Source of the DNA: Planctomicrobium sp051465645
GTDB taxonomy: Bacteria > Planctomycetota > Planctomycetia > Planctomycetales > Planctomycetaceae
DNA length: 64,000 bases
NCBI RefSeq assembly: GCF_051465645.1
Contig: NZ_CP195790.1
Coordinates: forward strand, 2,418,001 to 2,482,000
Direction of reading: 5' to 3'
Shown here: positions 54,007 to 62,687 of the stretch, piece after piece
Layout: each line of letters starts with the position of its first letter
Position numbering within the stretch: position 1 is the first letter of the stretch
Translations under genes and position numbers: made by a program
The notes under the pieces: generated by a model
The model's input: only the letters and a program-made list of their open reading frames with translations
What the model was told of the DNA's origin: nothing
Databases searched by the model: none

Positions 54007-54443
54007 GCACTCGCTCAATCTGGAAGAATCTGATCGGTTGCCCTGACGCCGTTCACGGAAGAAGAGCCAACCAGAAGCATCCCATGTTACCCAAACATGA
54101 GACAATCCTGAATTGTCAGCAATCTGATTGCGAACGACGTTCCCGCCGGGACTTTTCACTGCAGGAACGCTACACGACACCGCCACTTCTGGCAAATGCA
54201 CCGAGCCAACGAATCATAGCTAACTCAGGCACTTGGGCACCCCAATCCTAACCAGAATTCCGGTGGTTCTTCCCAAAATGAGACTGTCGGGAATCGATGT
54301 AACGAGAACACTCACGCCTGAGTGTCGAATTTTCACACCGAGATCTTGCCGACACAGCTCCCCTTCACGGCAAAAACGGCAACATCGGAGAAGATTGATC
54401 CTGTCCGAAACCGCGAGATCCTCGTCTCGGGTAAACAAAGAGG
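54007..54443. other. Intergenic region upstream of ftsH
   Basis: This 437-base gap lies between two minus-strand genes and should carry the ftsH promoter. Short frames on both strands lack ribosome binding sites. No clear structure is visible. Confidence 0.5.
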
Positions 54444-55358
54444 TCAGGCAACCCGTCTGGTCACAAGGGGAGCCGTAATCACAATCGAGACAGACATTTC
54501 CGCTGGGAACGAAAAATCACCGCGTCGACGGACACTTAAACGCCCCCCGTAGGTGTGCAGAATGTCAAACTCTGCAGCAAACATGTCGTCGCACTCACAA
54601 ATGCACATCGCGGTTGGACGAGCCATAAACCCCGGTGAAAACGGGACATGCAGATACACATGTTTCTGACCCGACTCAAACTCAACGTTCATCGTCCCTT
54701 CCAGTCGCTCCTCATCACTTTGGCGAATTCTGGTCAACGAATGGACGACTCGCCCGTTACCGGACTCATCTTCTTCAAACTCTTCGTCTTCCAGATCGAA
54801 CTCTTCATCTTCGTCCTCAGACAGAAGTCCTGAAAAGAGAGCAATTTGCGACGCCGGTCTCTCAATGAATTCGACGAGATCTGCCACGGAGGATTCGAAT
54901 TCGTGCTTCTCTTCTTCAATTGAGAATGTCGCGACGGGGAAAGTTTCAGCTGCTTCCGAGTCCCCCTGTGCAACGAGCTCCTCACCTGAGATCGACTCGA
55001 ACTGGGAACCGGTCTGAGTCCCGGAGATTGCCACCTTCGCAACAGAAGTGATCGCCAGGACAGAGAGAATCAGGCATCCCCAAACCAACCCACTGGCGGT
55101 ATTCATGGGAATTGAGGAGGTCAGCGTGATGACCGCGATTCCCAAAAGAATCAGCAGCCCAAGAACACCAAACGACTTGATTGTCGACCGGATTCCGCTG
55201 GCGAGCTTCAAAGCGACCATCACAGCGGCAAACGAGACCACGACAAAGGACTGTGGCCCCCGCGTTTCTGCTCCGAGCTGTGCAATCGAAACGAGAAAGC
55301 CCAGCACCAGCCCAAACGGCAGCAATCGTTGCACAAATTGGGATCGAACTCCCACCAC
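54444..55358 (-). CDS. Membrane protein with very acidic linker
   Basis: About four transmembrane helices fill the first ~110 residues (LLPFGLVLGFLVSIAQLG, FVVVSFAAVMVALKLASG, FGVLGLLILLGIAVITLT, GLVWGCLILSVLAITSVA). A linker then carries a very acidic run (EDEDEEFDLEDEEFEEDE), and the C-terminal ~90 residues form a beta-rich domain (MNVEFESGQKHVYLHVPF, MCICECDD, SFPAEMSVSIVITAPL). No family is recognised. GTG 55358 follows AGGA by seven bases; TTG 55376 does not have a ribosome binding site. It lies upstream of ftsH and downstream of the VWA gene on the same strand. Confidence 0.78.
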   Translation of the reverse strand: MVGVRSQFVQRLLPFGLVLGFLVSIAQLGAETRGPQSFVVVSFAAVMVALKLASGIRSTIKSFGVLGLLILLGIAVITLTSSIPMNTASGLVWGCLILSVLAITSVAKVAISGTQTGSQFESISGEELVAQGDSEAAETFPVATFSIEEEKHEFESSVADLVEFIERPASQIALFSGLLSEDEDEEFDLEDEEFEEDESGNGRVVHSLTRIRQSDEERLEGTMNVEFESGQKHVYLHVPFSPGFMARPTAMCICECDDMFAAEFDILHTYGGRLSVRRRGDFSFPAEMSVSIVITAPLVTRRVA

Positions 55359-55645
55359 TTTCGCATCCTGCGACAAGAGTGTTCAGATTTCTATTCTGAT
55401 GCTCTCAGAGAGGCGAACTGCATTTCAACACGAGAAACGAGTTCACATGCGGAAAATGACTTTTCTCGACTGAGAACATCATCACGGGATGCACGATTGC
55501 AGACTCCGCTGCTCCCATGCTTCACCGTTTCCCCGGCGATCGTAACGAGCGACACCAAGTAAATCGCAGACTACGCGATTTCGGCGATTTAGGGCAATTG
55601 CAATTCCGCGAGCGAAAAATCCAGCTTTTAATTCACATGGCGAGC

Positions 55646-57889
55646 TTAGGCTGCGGACTGATGACTCAATCGTGCCGCGAGCAATTGTTCGAGAATGCAG
55701 AGGATGGCCAGAGAAATCAGCAGGACCCAACGGATCTCTGCCCCAGGTGATTCGCTGCGAATCCACTCAAACGTCCCGGCAGGTTGAATCTGCACGGTTG
55801 TTTGATCCCCCAGTTCCCGCAACAGGGTTGTGTCATCCGCAATCTGCAGGGCACCTTCGATCGCAGGAACATTCACGGCATATAAACGCCTGTTGGTCTT
55901 CTGATCGACCCCGGTCAGAGTGACTCCATAAATGCCAGGCTGGTCAGTGTCTTTGAAGACCGCCCGAACATCAGTTGCATTCTCTTCGTCACTTTCGTGA
56001 GCCGCCTGCAATCGGGTGATATGTTCATTGGGCGAAAGAATCTCCAACTCAGGCAGATAATGTGTCTGACTGAATTCGAGCTCAATCGGCGCACCGGCCG
56101 CCAAATGAGGGAAAGCACGATCAGTTCGAATCATGCGTTTCGCAAGATCCAGTTGGAAGACCACAAAACTGAACCCTGCTGGACCATTGGCCCAGTTCGA
56201 CCAGTTCACGCCTTCCGGATTAACCAGAGGTCCCGCCGATGTCAGACAGGTGAAGATTCTTCCTGCCCCGAGCGTGTGCTCCAGCATCAAAGGTTCATTC
56301 CCCAACCGCGACAGAATTCTGGCGTCGGGATCCATTGCCGGAGTCTGCTCAGTATCCGTCGCTGCCGGATAAAAAACATTGATGAAAACCTGATCCAAAA
56401 TCGGCACGCCCTTCAGCGCAAACATCTGAAACAGCGGATCACGAGTTACATTCATAGTCTCAAGAGGGCGCCCGGTAGTCGCCAGCTCAACCGCCTTGGG
56501 AGCCGCTCCCAGCCGCAACGGAAACAGGCCGACCTCTTTGGGAAACAGCTTCTCGTTATAGAACAACGGGCGAACGGAATCCCCCATGTACCAGATAAGG
56601 CCGCCTCCACCCTGAACATACTTTTCGAGTGCAGCCACCGCGTCAGGAGCAAGTTCCGGAACGTTAATCAGGTAGATCAGATCATAATTGTCGATCGGGG
56701 TTCGCCGCAGTTCTTCCACTGAGCGGATATCAGGTGCAAACCCTGTCACCGAGCGATCTGCTGCGAGCGCATCAGCAACATAACTGGCCTGCTCCGCCCC
56801 CGGCGACCCGTCCACGATCAGCACGGGATTCTCAACAGGGACATCGACCGCCAGATACCGTTCGTTATCCACTTCAAGCACGTCTGGTTCAAGCAGCAGT
56901 TTCACAGTATGAGGCTGCGCCGTGTCGAAAATGACATCGAATCGCTGCTTCACTGACTGGCCAGGTGGAATCGTCTGAAAGTCGATCGAACGCGGGAGAC
57001 GGTTTCCATCGATGAAGATCGACGCGGTCACATTCTGAGCCGCACGTGTTCCATAGTTCTTCACAGTTGCCGACAACATCACTGGAACGCCAGCGGCCGC
57101 AACTTCAACTTCTCCGCCTAACTCTTCAATCCCCAGATTATCGTGCGCCTCATTCACACAGCGAACGAGATTCACACCGATTTTGGCCGACTCCAGAGCC
57201 TGTACTCCAGCAATCGCCGCTTTGTTATCAATCCAGTTTGCGCGACGAAAATCTGACAGTACATGAACCGTCCGCACTGTCGAACGCTCTTCAATCAATC
57301 GACGATGCACCGCCTCAACAGCGATCGCCGGATCAGTAAACTGATGCGTGCACACCATCGTCGATAATCGCTCAGACAACTCGACAAGAAGTGACTGATC
57401 GACAATCCGTTCACTGAAGCCTGAGACGACGGCCTCAGGTTGAGACATGCGTACAAGACTCAACATCTGCGTCCCCGGGCGACGTGCCCCTTCCGCAGCA
57501 ATTCTTCGCACCGTTTCCAGAGCCACATCGAATGCAGTCCCGGAATCCACCTGTTCCTGCATCGATGCCGAGTCATCAATCACCAGCACGTGGTGTGATC
57601 GTGCTCCCTGAAACAACGAGAGCTGGTCCGGATTCATAATCAGTCGGGCAATTAACGCGACGACCAGAAAGACAATTGCGACTCGCATTAACAGAAGCAG
57701 CAGCTGTTCAATCAGGATGCGTCGACGACTGCGCCGCTGACTCGTGAGTAGAAACTCCATCGCCGCGAATCGAACTCGGCGGTATCTCATCCGATTGATG
57801 AGATGGATGATGATCGGGACCGTCAGCAACATCATGCCCGGCCAGAACAAGGTCGGGTTCAGAAAATGTTGGAGAATCCACGACGACAT
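55646..57889 (-). CDS. BatA/VWA-domain membrane protein
   Basis: The 747-residue protein starts with the BatA N-terminal domain (PGMMLLTVPIIIHLINRMRYRRVRFAAMEFL, 17-47), has a second helix at ~62-84, then a von Willebrand A domain with the MIDAS motif DDSAS (105-109), a beta-sandwich region, a class-I glutamine-amidotransferase-like fold (DPDARIL...; WYMGDSV; PLMLEHTLGAGRIFTCLTSAG) and a C-terminal transmembrane helix (~722-740). BatA-type proteins occur with MoxR ATPases in Bacteroidetes and planctomycetes; no MoxR gene is in the window. It should be a large periplasmic scaffold. The zinc-ribbon gene lies 90 bases upstream and is probably co-transcribed. Confidence 0.87.
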   Translation of the reverse strand: MSSWILQHFLNPTLFWPGMMLLTVPIIIHLINRMRYRRVRFAAMEFLLTSQRRSRRRILIEQLLLLLMRVAIVFLVVALIARLIMNPDQLSLFQGARSHHVLVIDDSASMQEQVDSGTAFDVALETVRRIAAEGARRPGTQMLSLVRMSQPEAVVSGFSERIVDQSLLVELSERLSTMVCTHQFTDPAIAVEAVHRRLIEERSTVRTVHVLSDFRRANWIDNKAAIAGVQALESAKIGVNLVRCVNEAHDNLGIEELGGEVEVAAAGVPVMLSATVKNYGTRAAQNVTASIFIDGNRLPRSIDFQTIPPGQSVKQRFDVIFDTAQPHTVKLLLEPDVLEVDNERYLAVDVPVENPVLIVDGSPGAEQASYVADALAADRSVTGFAPDIRSVEELRRTPIDNYDLIYLINVPELAPDAVAALEKYVQGGGGLIWYMGDSVRPLFYNEKLFPKEVGLFPLRLGAAPKAVELATTGRPLETMNVTRDPLFQMFALKGVPILDQVFINVFYPAATDTEQTPAMDPDARILSRLGNEPLMLEHTLGAGRIFTCLTSAGPLVNPEGVNWSNWANGPAGFSFVVFQLDLAKRMIRTDRAFPHLAAGAPIELEFSQTHYLPELEILSPNEHITRLQAAHESDEENATDVRAVFKDTDQPGIYGVTLTGVDQKTNRRLYAVNVPAIEGALQIADDTTLLRELGDQTTVQIQPAGTFEWIRSESPGAEIRWVLLISLAILCILEQLLAARLSHQSAA

Positions 57890-57979
57890 ATTCGCTGCAA
57901 TTCATCCTGAGAATTGTTGTTTCGTGAAAGTGTAGACAACACTCTTATGGACTGACAACGTGAAGAATCAGAATCGGGC

Positions 57980-59059
57980 CTATTGAAACGGGAAATGAAT
58001 TTCGCGTTCATAGTTCGAACCGGAATCAATGACGATTTCACGAAACTCGTACTTGACGTTTCCCACCACGAATTCCGGTTGTTCAAAATACGTTTCCAGA
58101 AAGCGTCTGGCTTCGTCTGTCAAAGGTTCACTTGAGGTTCTCAACTGATATCGGGAGGCGACGAGCAGCCCGAATCGACCTTGCTTCGGAGCGTTCAGTG
58201 TTATTGCTCCTGCGTCATCAGCACGACCACACGCGCCCCCGAAAACGTCTGTCGCAGCCTCCACAAGGCGCCTGTCGGTTTCATCCGCACCGACTCGAAA
58301 TCCATTGCCGGCAATTTTCACCGTACCGTTTCGAACGATCGGCAATAACAGCACTCGAGCTCCGCGATCCGGTTTCTTGACACCAGCCTTGTCCGAGTAA
58401 CTCACAACGAGGGGAATCGCATTCACCTGAGCCACTGCGGCCACAGGCGATACAGTTTTCCCAGAGGGGGATACCGGGACACTCAATTCTGATTTGACGT
58501 CAGGTTTGGCTGCAGTCCGCACTTTTGCCGAGTATCCGATCGCCCCTCCAGCAATGGACGTCAACAACGCTATGAACAGAAGTAACGCCGGGCCAATACG
58601 ATAGGTAGATCCAGCGGAGCGACTGTGATTCTGGTTGCCGGTGGCCTCGGATGCATCGTTTGTCAGGGAATTCAACTCTTTCAGCAACTGCCCGTTGAGA
58701 GTCGATGAACGGGATGTCACCAACGGACCAGCGATAACTTCCGTCGCAACATGGACTTCAGTGTTCTCCATCTCAGCGGCAACAATCGGCGGACCGAACT
58801 GTTCGACTTCCACCAGTTGTGGAAAGCCAGATGTACGCTTCCCGTTTCCTCGTGCAAACGCTGATAGCGAAACCTCTTCTCGTGTCGAAACTTGCGACCG
58901 AAGAGCGTCAACAGATGGACGCGAAGAAACTTCTTCTGGCCGATTCTGCGGCACGGTGATTGAACTGCCGCACCCCGGACATTCTGTCAGTGCCCCCGCC
59001 TTATGGTCTGCGATCCCCAGGAATTGCTGGCAGACAGGACACCGAAATTTGATCGCCAT
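57980..59059 (-). CDS. Zinc-ribbon membrane protein
   Basis: The 359-residue protein begins with a four-cysteine zinc ribbon: CPVCQQFLG...CPGCGSSITVP (residues 7-37). A polar linker follows, then one transmembrane helix (~162-184, IGPALLLFIALLTSIAGGAIGY), and a periplasmic domain with VLLLPIVRNGTVKIAGNGFRVGADETDRRLVEAATDVF and EFVVGNVKYEFREIVID. The zinc ribbon would be cytoplasmic. GAGG lies six bases before ATG 59059. Divergent from the gene at 59389 and probably first in an operon with the VWA gene. Confidence 0.82.
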   Translation of the reverse strand: MAIKFRCPVCQQFLGIADHKAGALTECPGCGSSITVPQNRPEEVSSRPSVDALRSQVSTREEVSLSAFARGNGKRTSGFPQLVEVEQFGPPIVAAEMENTEVHVATEVIAGPLVTSRSSTLNGQLLKELNSLTNDASEATGNQNHSRSAGSTYRIGPALLLFIALLTSIAGGAIGYSAKVRTAAKPDVKSELSVPVSPSGKTVSPVAAVAQVNAIPLVVSYSDKAGVKKPDRGARVLLLPIVRNGTVKIAGNGFRVGADETDRRLVEAATDVFGGACGRADDAGAITLNAPKQGRFGLLVASRYQLRTSSEPLTDEARRFLETYFEQPEFVVGNVKYEFREIVIDSGSNYEREIHFPFQ

Positions 59060-59388
59060 TCCCAACCTCAGAGACAAAAAACTGCCGTTTCACTGACAGA
59101 AGAAAACGGGTATCTCAACATTCCATCAACCAACCATTCGGTTTCTGTCGATCATAACGAAGAAACGATTTATTTGGGGATTTGTTACGGCAGAAATTGC
59201 CAACCCGAGCCCTGACGGCGGACAAGCGTTGCCGACTCTGCCGCCTTGCCCCTCCCGAATCGTCCAACATGTTCCATACGTATCCCCTGAAGTGATTTCA
59301 GAAGTCGTCCCGGTATGACACGGTTACTCGTTCACTGGACAACGCGTACGTCAGATCGATGCTGCCCGCAAACTCTATGGAGTCATGC
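59060..59388. other. Divergent promoter region
   Basis: This 329-base region separates the zinc-ribbon/VWA operon from the paired SxLDxL genes and should hold both promoters. A+T-rich sequence near 59150-59180 is a candidate, but I cannot define the boxes. No gene is visible. Confidence 0.5.
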
Positions 59389-61398
59389 GTGAAACGTCGA
59401 CCTGCGTCTGCATCGATGTCGCTCTTTTCCTATCTGGACGGTCTCGTCTGTACGATGGGGGCGCTGATTCTGTTGCTGCTGATGACAGCTCAGCGGATGC
59501 GAGACCAGGTTCTGGAGACGTACAATCAAACACAGATCGTGGACGTCACTGAAGTCGAACCGCTTCCGGCTCCTCCCCCGACTCTGATGCCAGTGCCCGG
59601 CCCAAGTAACGACGAGGTCGCGGCCCGCGAAGCCCAGATCGCTGAAGAGATCGCCGCGCATCAACGAGCGGTCGCCGCGCATGAAGCAGAGCTGAAATCG
59701 AAACACACCGAATGGAATGGCAAGCTGGAAAGCCTGTCAGATCTGACCAATCGCATTGCCAAAGAAGTTGAGCAGGCACGACAACGCATTCAGGACAACA
59801 GTGCGGAAGTCGAACAGATCGAAAGAGAACGGGCGCAACTCACCACTCTGATGGCCATGGCGACCGAGAAGAACGGGCAGGCCAGATCGACAGAAGCGGA
59901 ACTTCACCAACAGGCAGAGAATCTTCTTCGAATCCGGGAAGAGAATCTCAAAAAGGTAGAAGCAGCCAAAGTTCAAAAGGCCTTGCGAAATCCGGTCTTT
60001 GAAATCGAAACCAGCGATGGGCGTTCTGGAACTCAACGCCGCCCGATCCTGATTGAATGTACTGCCGACAGCCTGACGTTTGTTTCAGAAAAGATCTCGA
60101 TCTCGGCTGCGATGCTGAATGAATTCCCACCGGAATACAACCCGTTGCTTGCCGGCACAGAAGCATTGCAGGCTTACTGGACAGCATACGACAAGCAGCA
60201 AGGAAAGCAGGGTTCGAAGCCGTATGTTTTGATGATTGTGCGTCCCGGTGGAACTGTCGGGTACTACGTCGCCAGAAAGTTTCTGGAGAAGATCGACGAA
60301 GACTTCGGCTATGAACTCGTGAGCGCAACGGCAGAATTCAAATGGCCGGATGCAGATCCTGGTGCGGTCGAAGCTTGCCAGAACGCAATCGATCGCATCA
60401 TGAAGGGAAATCGACCACTTCCTCTTCCCCCCGGTCAAAGCCTTGGCATGCGGGGACAAAAGCAACAGAGCCTGTCCGCAAATCGTGGAAGTTCCAACGA
60501 ACCTCAGGAAGGCTCAGGCGGGCAACGCCCCGGTACAGAAAAGATTGTCGGTTCAGAAGGCGAGTTCAGTCTTGCCGAAGTAGACCAACTGAGAAACGCC
60601 AGAGCTTCCGACTCAATCGGAATGCTGGGGCCAGAATGGTCGAACCCACGCCGTCGACAATTATCTGCGGCGAACAATCGACCACAACAATCGACAGGTG
60701 ATTCAGCTTCTGAGCAGTCCGCGCTCTCGGAGATTGAATCACAGATGCGCCAGCAAAGAGGCATGGGACAGCAGGGAGCGAATCGCCTGCAACCTGGTCG
60801 AAATAGTGGCCCCGGAATGGCTCAGGCTCCGGAAGCACAAGCAGATCGCGGTCTCGACCTCACCAAACTTCCAGAAGGTTCGCCAACCGGGACGGAAGAT
60901 TCTGCCAACAATGGATCTCCTGCACCGTTCCAGCAACCCGGCGGTCAGCAGCAGTCCGGTGGCAGTTCCAGCATGATGTCTCCTCAGCCCCCCGGAGAAA
61001 AACAACTCCCACCGCCGCCTCTCGCACAGATGCCAGAGCGTTCCCGTCAATTGAAAAATGACGGTGGAGCACAACGCCAATGGGGACGTGGCAAGTCCAA
61101 CGGGGCAATCGGAATTGAACGCACAATGACGGTTCAGTTGTACCCGGACCGCATCACGATCGAGCAAGGATTGGTCACAGGAATCGACTCGAAAATGAGC
61201 CGCGCTGAACTTCAGGAATCGATCGCAGCGATCATCGAGTCTCAAGCACAAACCTGGGGTGAACCTCCATCAAGCTTCTTCTGGCGTCCTTCATTCAAAA
61301 TTCAGATTCACCCCGGGGGGCACCCACACTACCCCAAAGTGAAAGAGCTGTTTGACCATTGGGCTTTGACTTACAAACACGAATACGTTTCGAATTGA
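59389..61398 (+). CDS. Coiled-coil membrane protein with stator-B-like transmembrane Asp (partner 1)
   Basis: The 669-residue protein has a short basic cytoplasmic N-terminus, one transmembrane helix at ~14-36 with Asp17 at its start (FSYLDGLVCTMGALILLLL), a Pro-rich linker, a long coiled coil (~residues 85-200), and two beta-alpha domains (RRPILIECTADSLTFV...YVLMIVRPGGTVGYYVARKFLEKI and the C-terminal MTVQLYPDRITIEQG..), separated by a Gln/Gly/Ser-rich stretch. An Asp near the start of a single helix is seen in MotB, ExbD and TolR. The next gene encodes a protein with the same helix motif. GTG 59389 is six bases after GGAG; an ATG at 59359 is the alternative start. Confidence 0.8.
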   Translation: MKRRPASASMSLFSYLDGLVCTMGALILLLLMTAQRMRDQVLETYNQTQIVDVTEVEPLPAPPPTLMPVPGPSNDEVAAREAQIAEEIAAHQRAVAAHEAELKSKHTEWNGKLESLSDLTNRIAKEVEQARQRIQDNSAEVEQIERERAQLTTLMAMATEKNGQARSTEAELHQQAENLLRIREENLKKVEAAKVQKALRNPVFEIETSDGRSGTQRRPILIECTADSLTFVSEKISISAAMLNEFPPEYNPLLAGTEALQAYWTAYDKQQGKQGSKPYVLMIVRPGGTVGYYVARKFLEKIDEDFGYELVSATAEFKWPDADPGAVEACQNAIDRIMKGNRPLPLPPGQSLGMRGQKQQSLSANRGSSNEPQEGSGGQRPGTEKIVGSEGEFSLAEVDQLRNARASDSIGMLGPEWSNPRRRQLSAANNRPQQSTGDSASEQSALSEIESQMRQQRGMGQQGANRLQPGRNSGPGMAQAPEAQADRGLDLTKLPEGSPTGTEDSANNGSPAPFQQPGGQQQSGGSSSMMSPQPPGEKQLPPPPLAQMPERSRQLKNDGGAQRQWGRGKSNGAIGIERTMTVQLYPDRITIEQGLVTGIDSKMSRAELQESIAAIIESQAQTWGEPPSSFFWRPSFKIQIHPGGHPHYPKVKELFDHWALTYKHEYVSN

Positions 61399-61469
61399 CC
61401 TGAATCGATTCCTCTGAACCAGACCAAACCGGCAACTTGCCGACTTTCATCTCCGTGAGTAAATGACAC

Positions 61470-62594
61470 ATGTCCCGTAAGCATCGTGAAGATCACGAAT
61501 TTGGATCGGACTCCTTTCTGGACGTCCTCGCCAACCTCGTTGGGATATTGATCATTCTGATCGTCGCGGTCGGAGTTCGGGTCGCCAACACGTCTCCAGA
61601 GGAGCTTCTGAACAGCCAGACGGAACAGTCGCAGGATCAAGTCGCATCCATCCCTGAACTCGTCGCTCCCGAGCCAGAGATCGCAACTCCGGTGATGACT
61701 CCTCCTCGGGAACTTCCGCCGATTCCAGTGTTTGCTCCAATCCCAACAGTTCAGCCAACTGATGAAATGCTTCGCAGGGCGGAAGAACTGAAGAGAAACT
61801 ATGACGCTCTGCAAAGTCAGTTGGCTGAGTTGCAGGTGAATGAGAATCAGCTCAAAAAGATTCATCAGGATCGAGCAGTTGAAGTCGCAACGCTCCGACA
61901 GCAGGTCACAAAGCAGACAGGTCAACTGGAGAACGAAAAGTCACAACTTTCGATTCTTGAACTCGATGTCGCCACGTTGCGAAATCAGGTGATGGATTTG
62001 AAACGTCAGGCAGACGAGATCGATCTGGATGCTCCACCGGTTGAAAAACTGGTTCACCAGATGACGCCCATCGGCCGCGTCGTCGCAGGGGACGAAGTTC
62101 ACTTTCGGTTGAGTGGAAATCGCGTCACGTATGTTCCAGTGACAGAGTTGGTCCGCGAGGTTCAGTTGGATCTGGAACGTCGAAAAGACATCCTGTTGAA
62201 CAAGTCCTTCTTTCAGGGAAACACCCGAACGATTGAAGGCTACATGATGGAATACGTCATGCAGCGTCAGGGAGGAACTCTCTCAGATGACATGCGGTAC
62301 GGGCGGTCAATGATTCGAATCGGGATCAGCAGTTGGGTGATCAAGCCTGTTGGATCTCTGCGTGGAGAGATGGCCGATGAAGCCCTGCAATCCGGGTCGC
62401 TCTTCAGAACGGCCATTGGTAAACATGGCCCAACAGCAACAGTCACCTTCTGGGTCTATCCAGACAGTTTCGAACTGCATCAGAAGTTGAAGGCGTTCAC
62501 ACATGAAGCCGGATACTGGGTAGCTTCGCGACCTCTTCCTCTCGGCGTCCCAATCGCAGGCTCGCCACACGGTTCGAAATCGGTGGCACAGTAA
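61470..62594 (+). CDS. Coiled-coil membrane protein with stator-B-like transmembrane Asp (partner 2)
   Basis: The 374-residue protein has a charged N-terminus, one transmembrane helix at ~15-37 with Asp18 (SFLDVLANLVGILIILIV), a Pro-rich linker, a coiled coil (~residues 105-185) and a C-terminal periplasmic domain (VHFRLSGNRVTYVPVTELV, ATVTFWVYPDSFELHQKLKAF). The helix shares S-[FY]-L-D-x-L-x4-G-x-L-I-x-L with partner 1 at identical spacing. It lies 71 bases downstream of partner 1 and is probably in its operon. The family is typical of planctomycetes as far as I recall, with no settled function. Confidence 0.82.
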   Translation: MSRKHREDHEFGSDSFLDVLANLVGILIILIVAVGVRVANTSPEELLNSQTEQSQDQVASIPELVAPEPEIATPVMTPPRELPPIPVFAPIPTVQPTDEMLRRAEELKRNYDALQSQLAELQVNENQLKKIHQDRAVEVATLRQQVTKQTGQLENEKSQLSILELDVATLRNQVMDLKRQADEIDLDAPPVEKLVHQMTPIGRVVAGDEVHFRLSGNRVTYVPVTELVREVQLDLERRKDILLNKSFFQGNTRTIEGYMMEYVMQRQGGTLSDDMRYGRSMIRIGISSWVIKPVGSLRGEMADEALQSGSLFRTAIGKHGPTATVTFWVYPDSFELHQKLKAFTHEAGYWVASRPLPLGVPIAGSPHGSKSVAQ

Positions 62595-62600
62595 GTCTGT

Positions 62601-62640
62601 AAAAAAACAGGACCGGCAAGACAATGTCTCACCGGTCCTG
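62601..62640 (-). terminator. Intrinsic terminator for the CxxCH protein gene
   Basis: CAGGACCGG (62608-62616) and CCGGTCCTG (62632-62640) form a perfect stem. On the minus strand the stem is followed by a run of seven T (complement of 62601-62607). Confidence 0.9.
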
Positions 62641-62687
62641 AATGCCTTACCTGAATCGCCTTCACACCTGTCTGACAGATCTGTGAA

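Noticed and set aside
54220..54438. 72-codon cysteine-containing minus-strand frame upstream of ftsH
   Set aside because: Cysteines are not in a metal-binding pattern and there is no start signal.
55997..56722. 241-codon plus-strand frame opposite the VWA gene
   Set aside because: The VWA protein has intact BatA and MIDAS motifs on the other strand. The plus frame has none.
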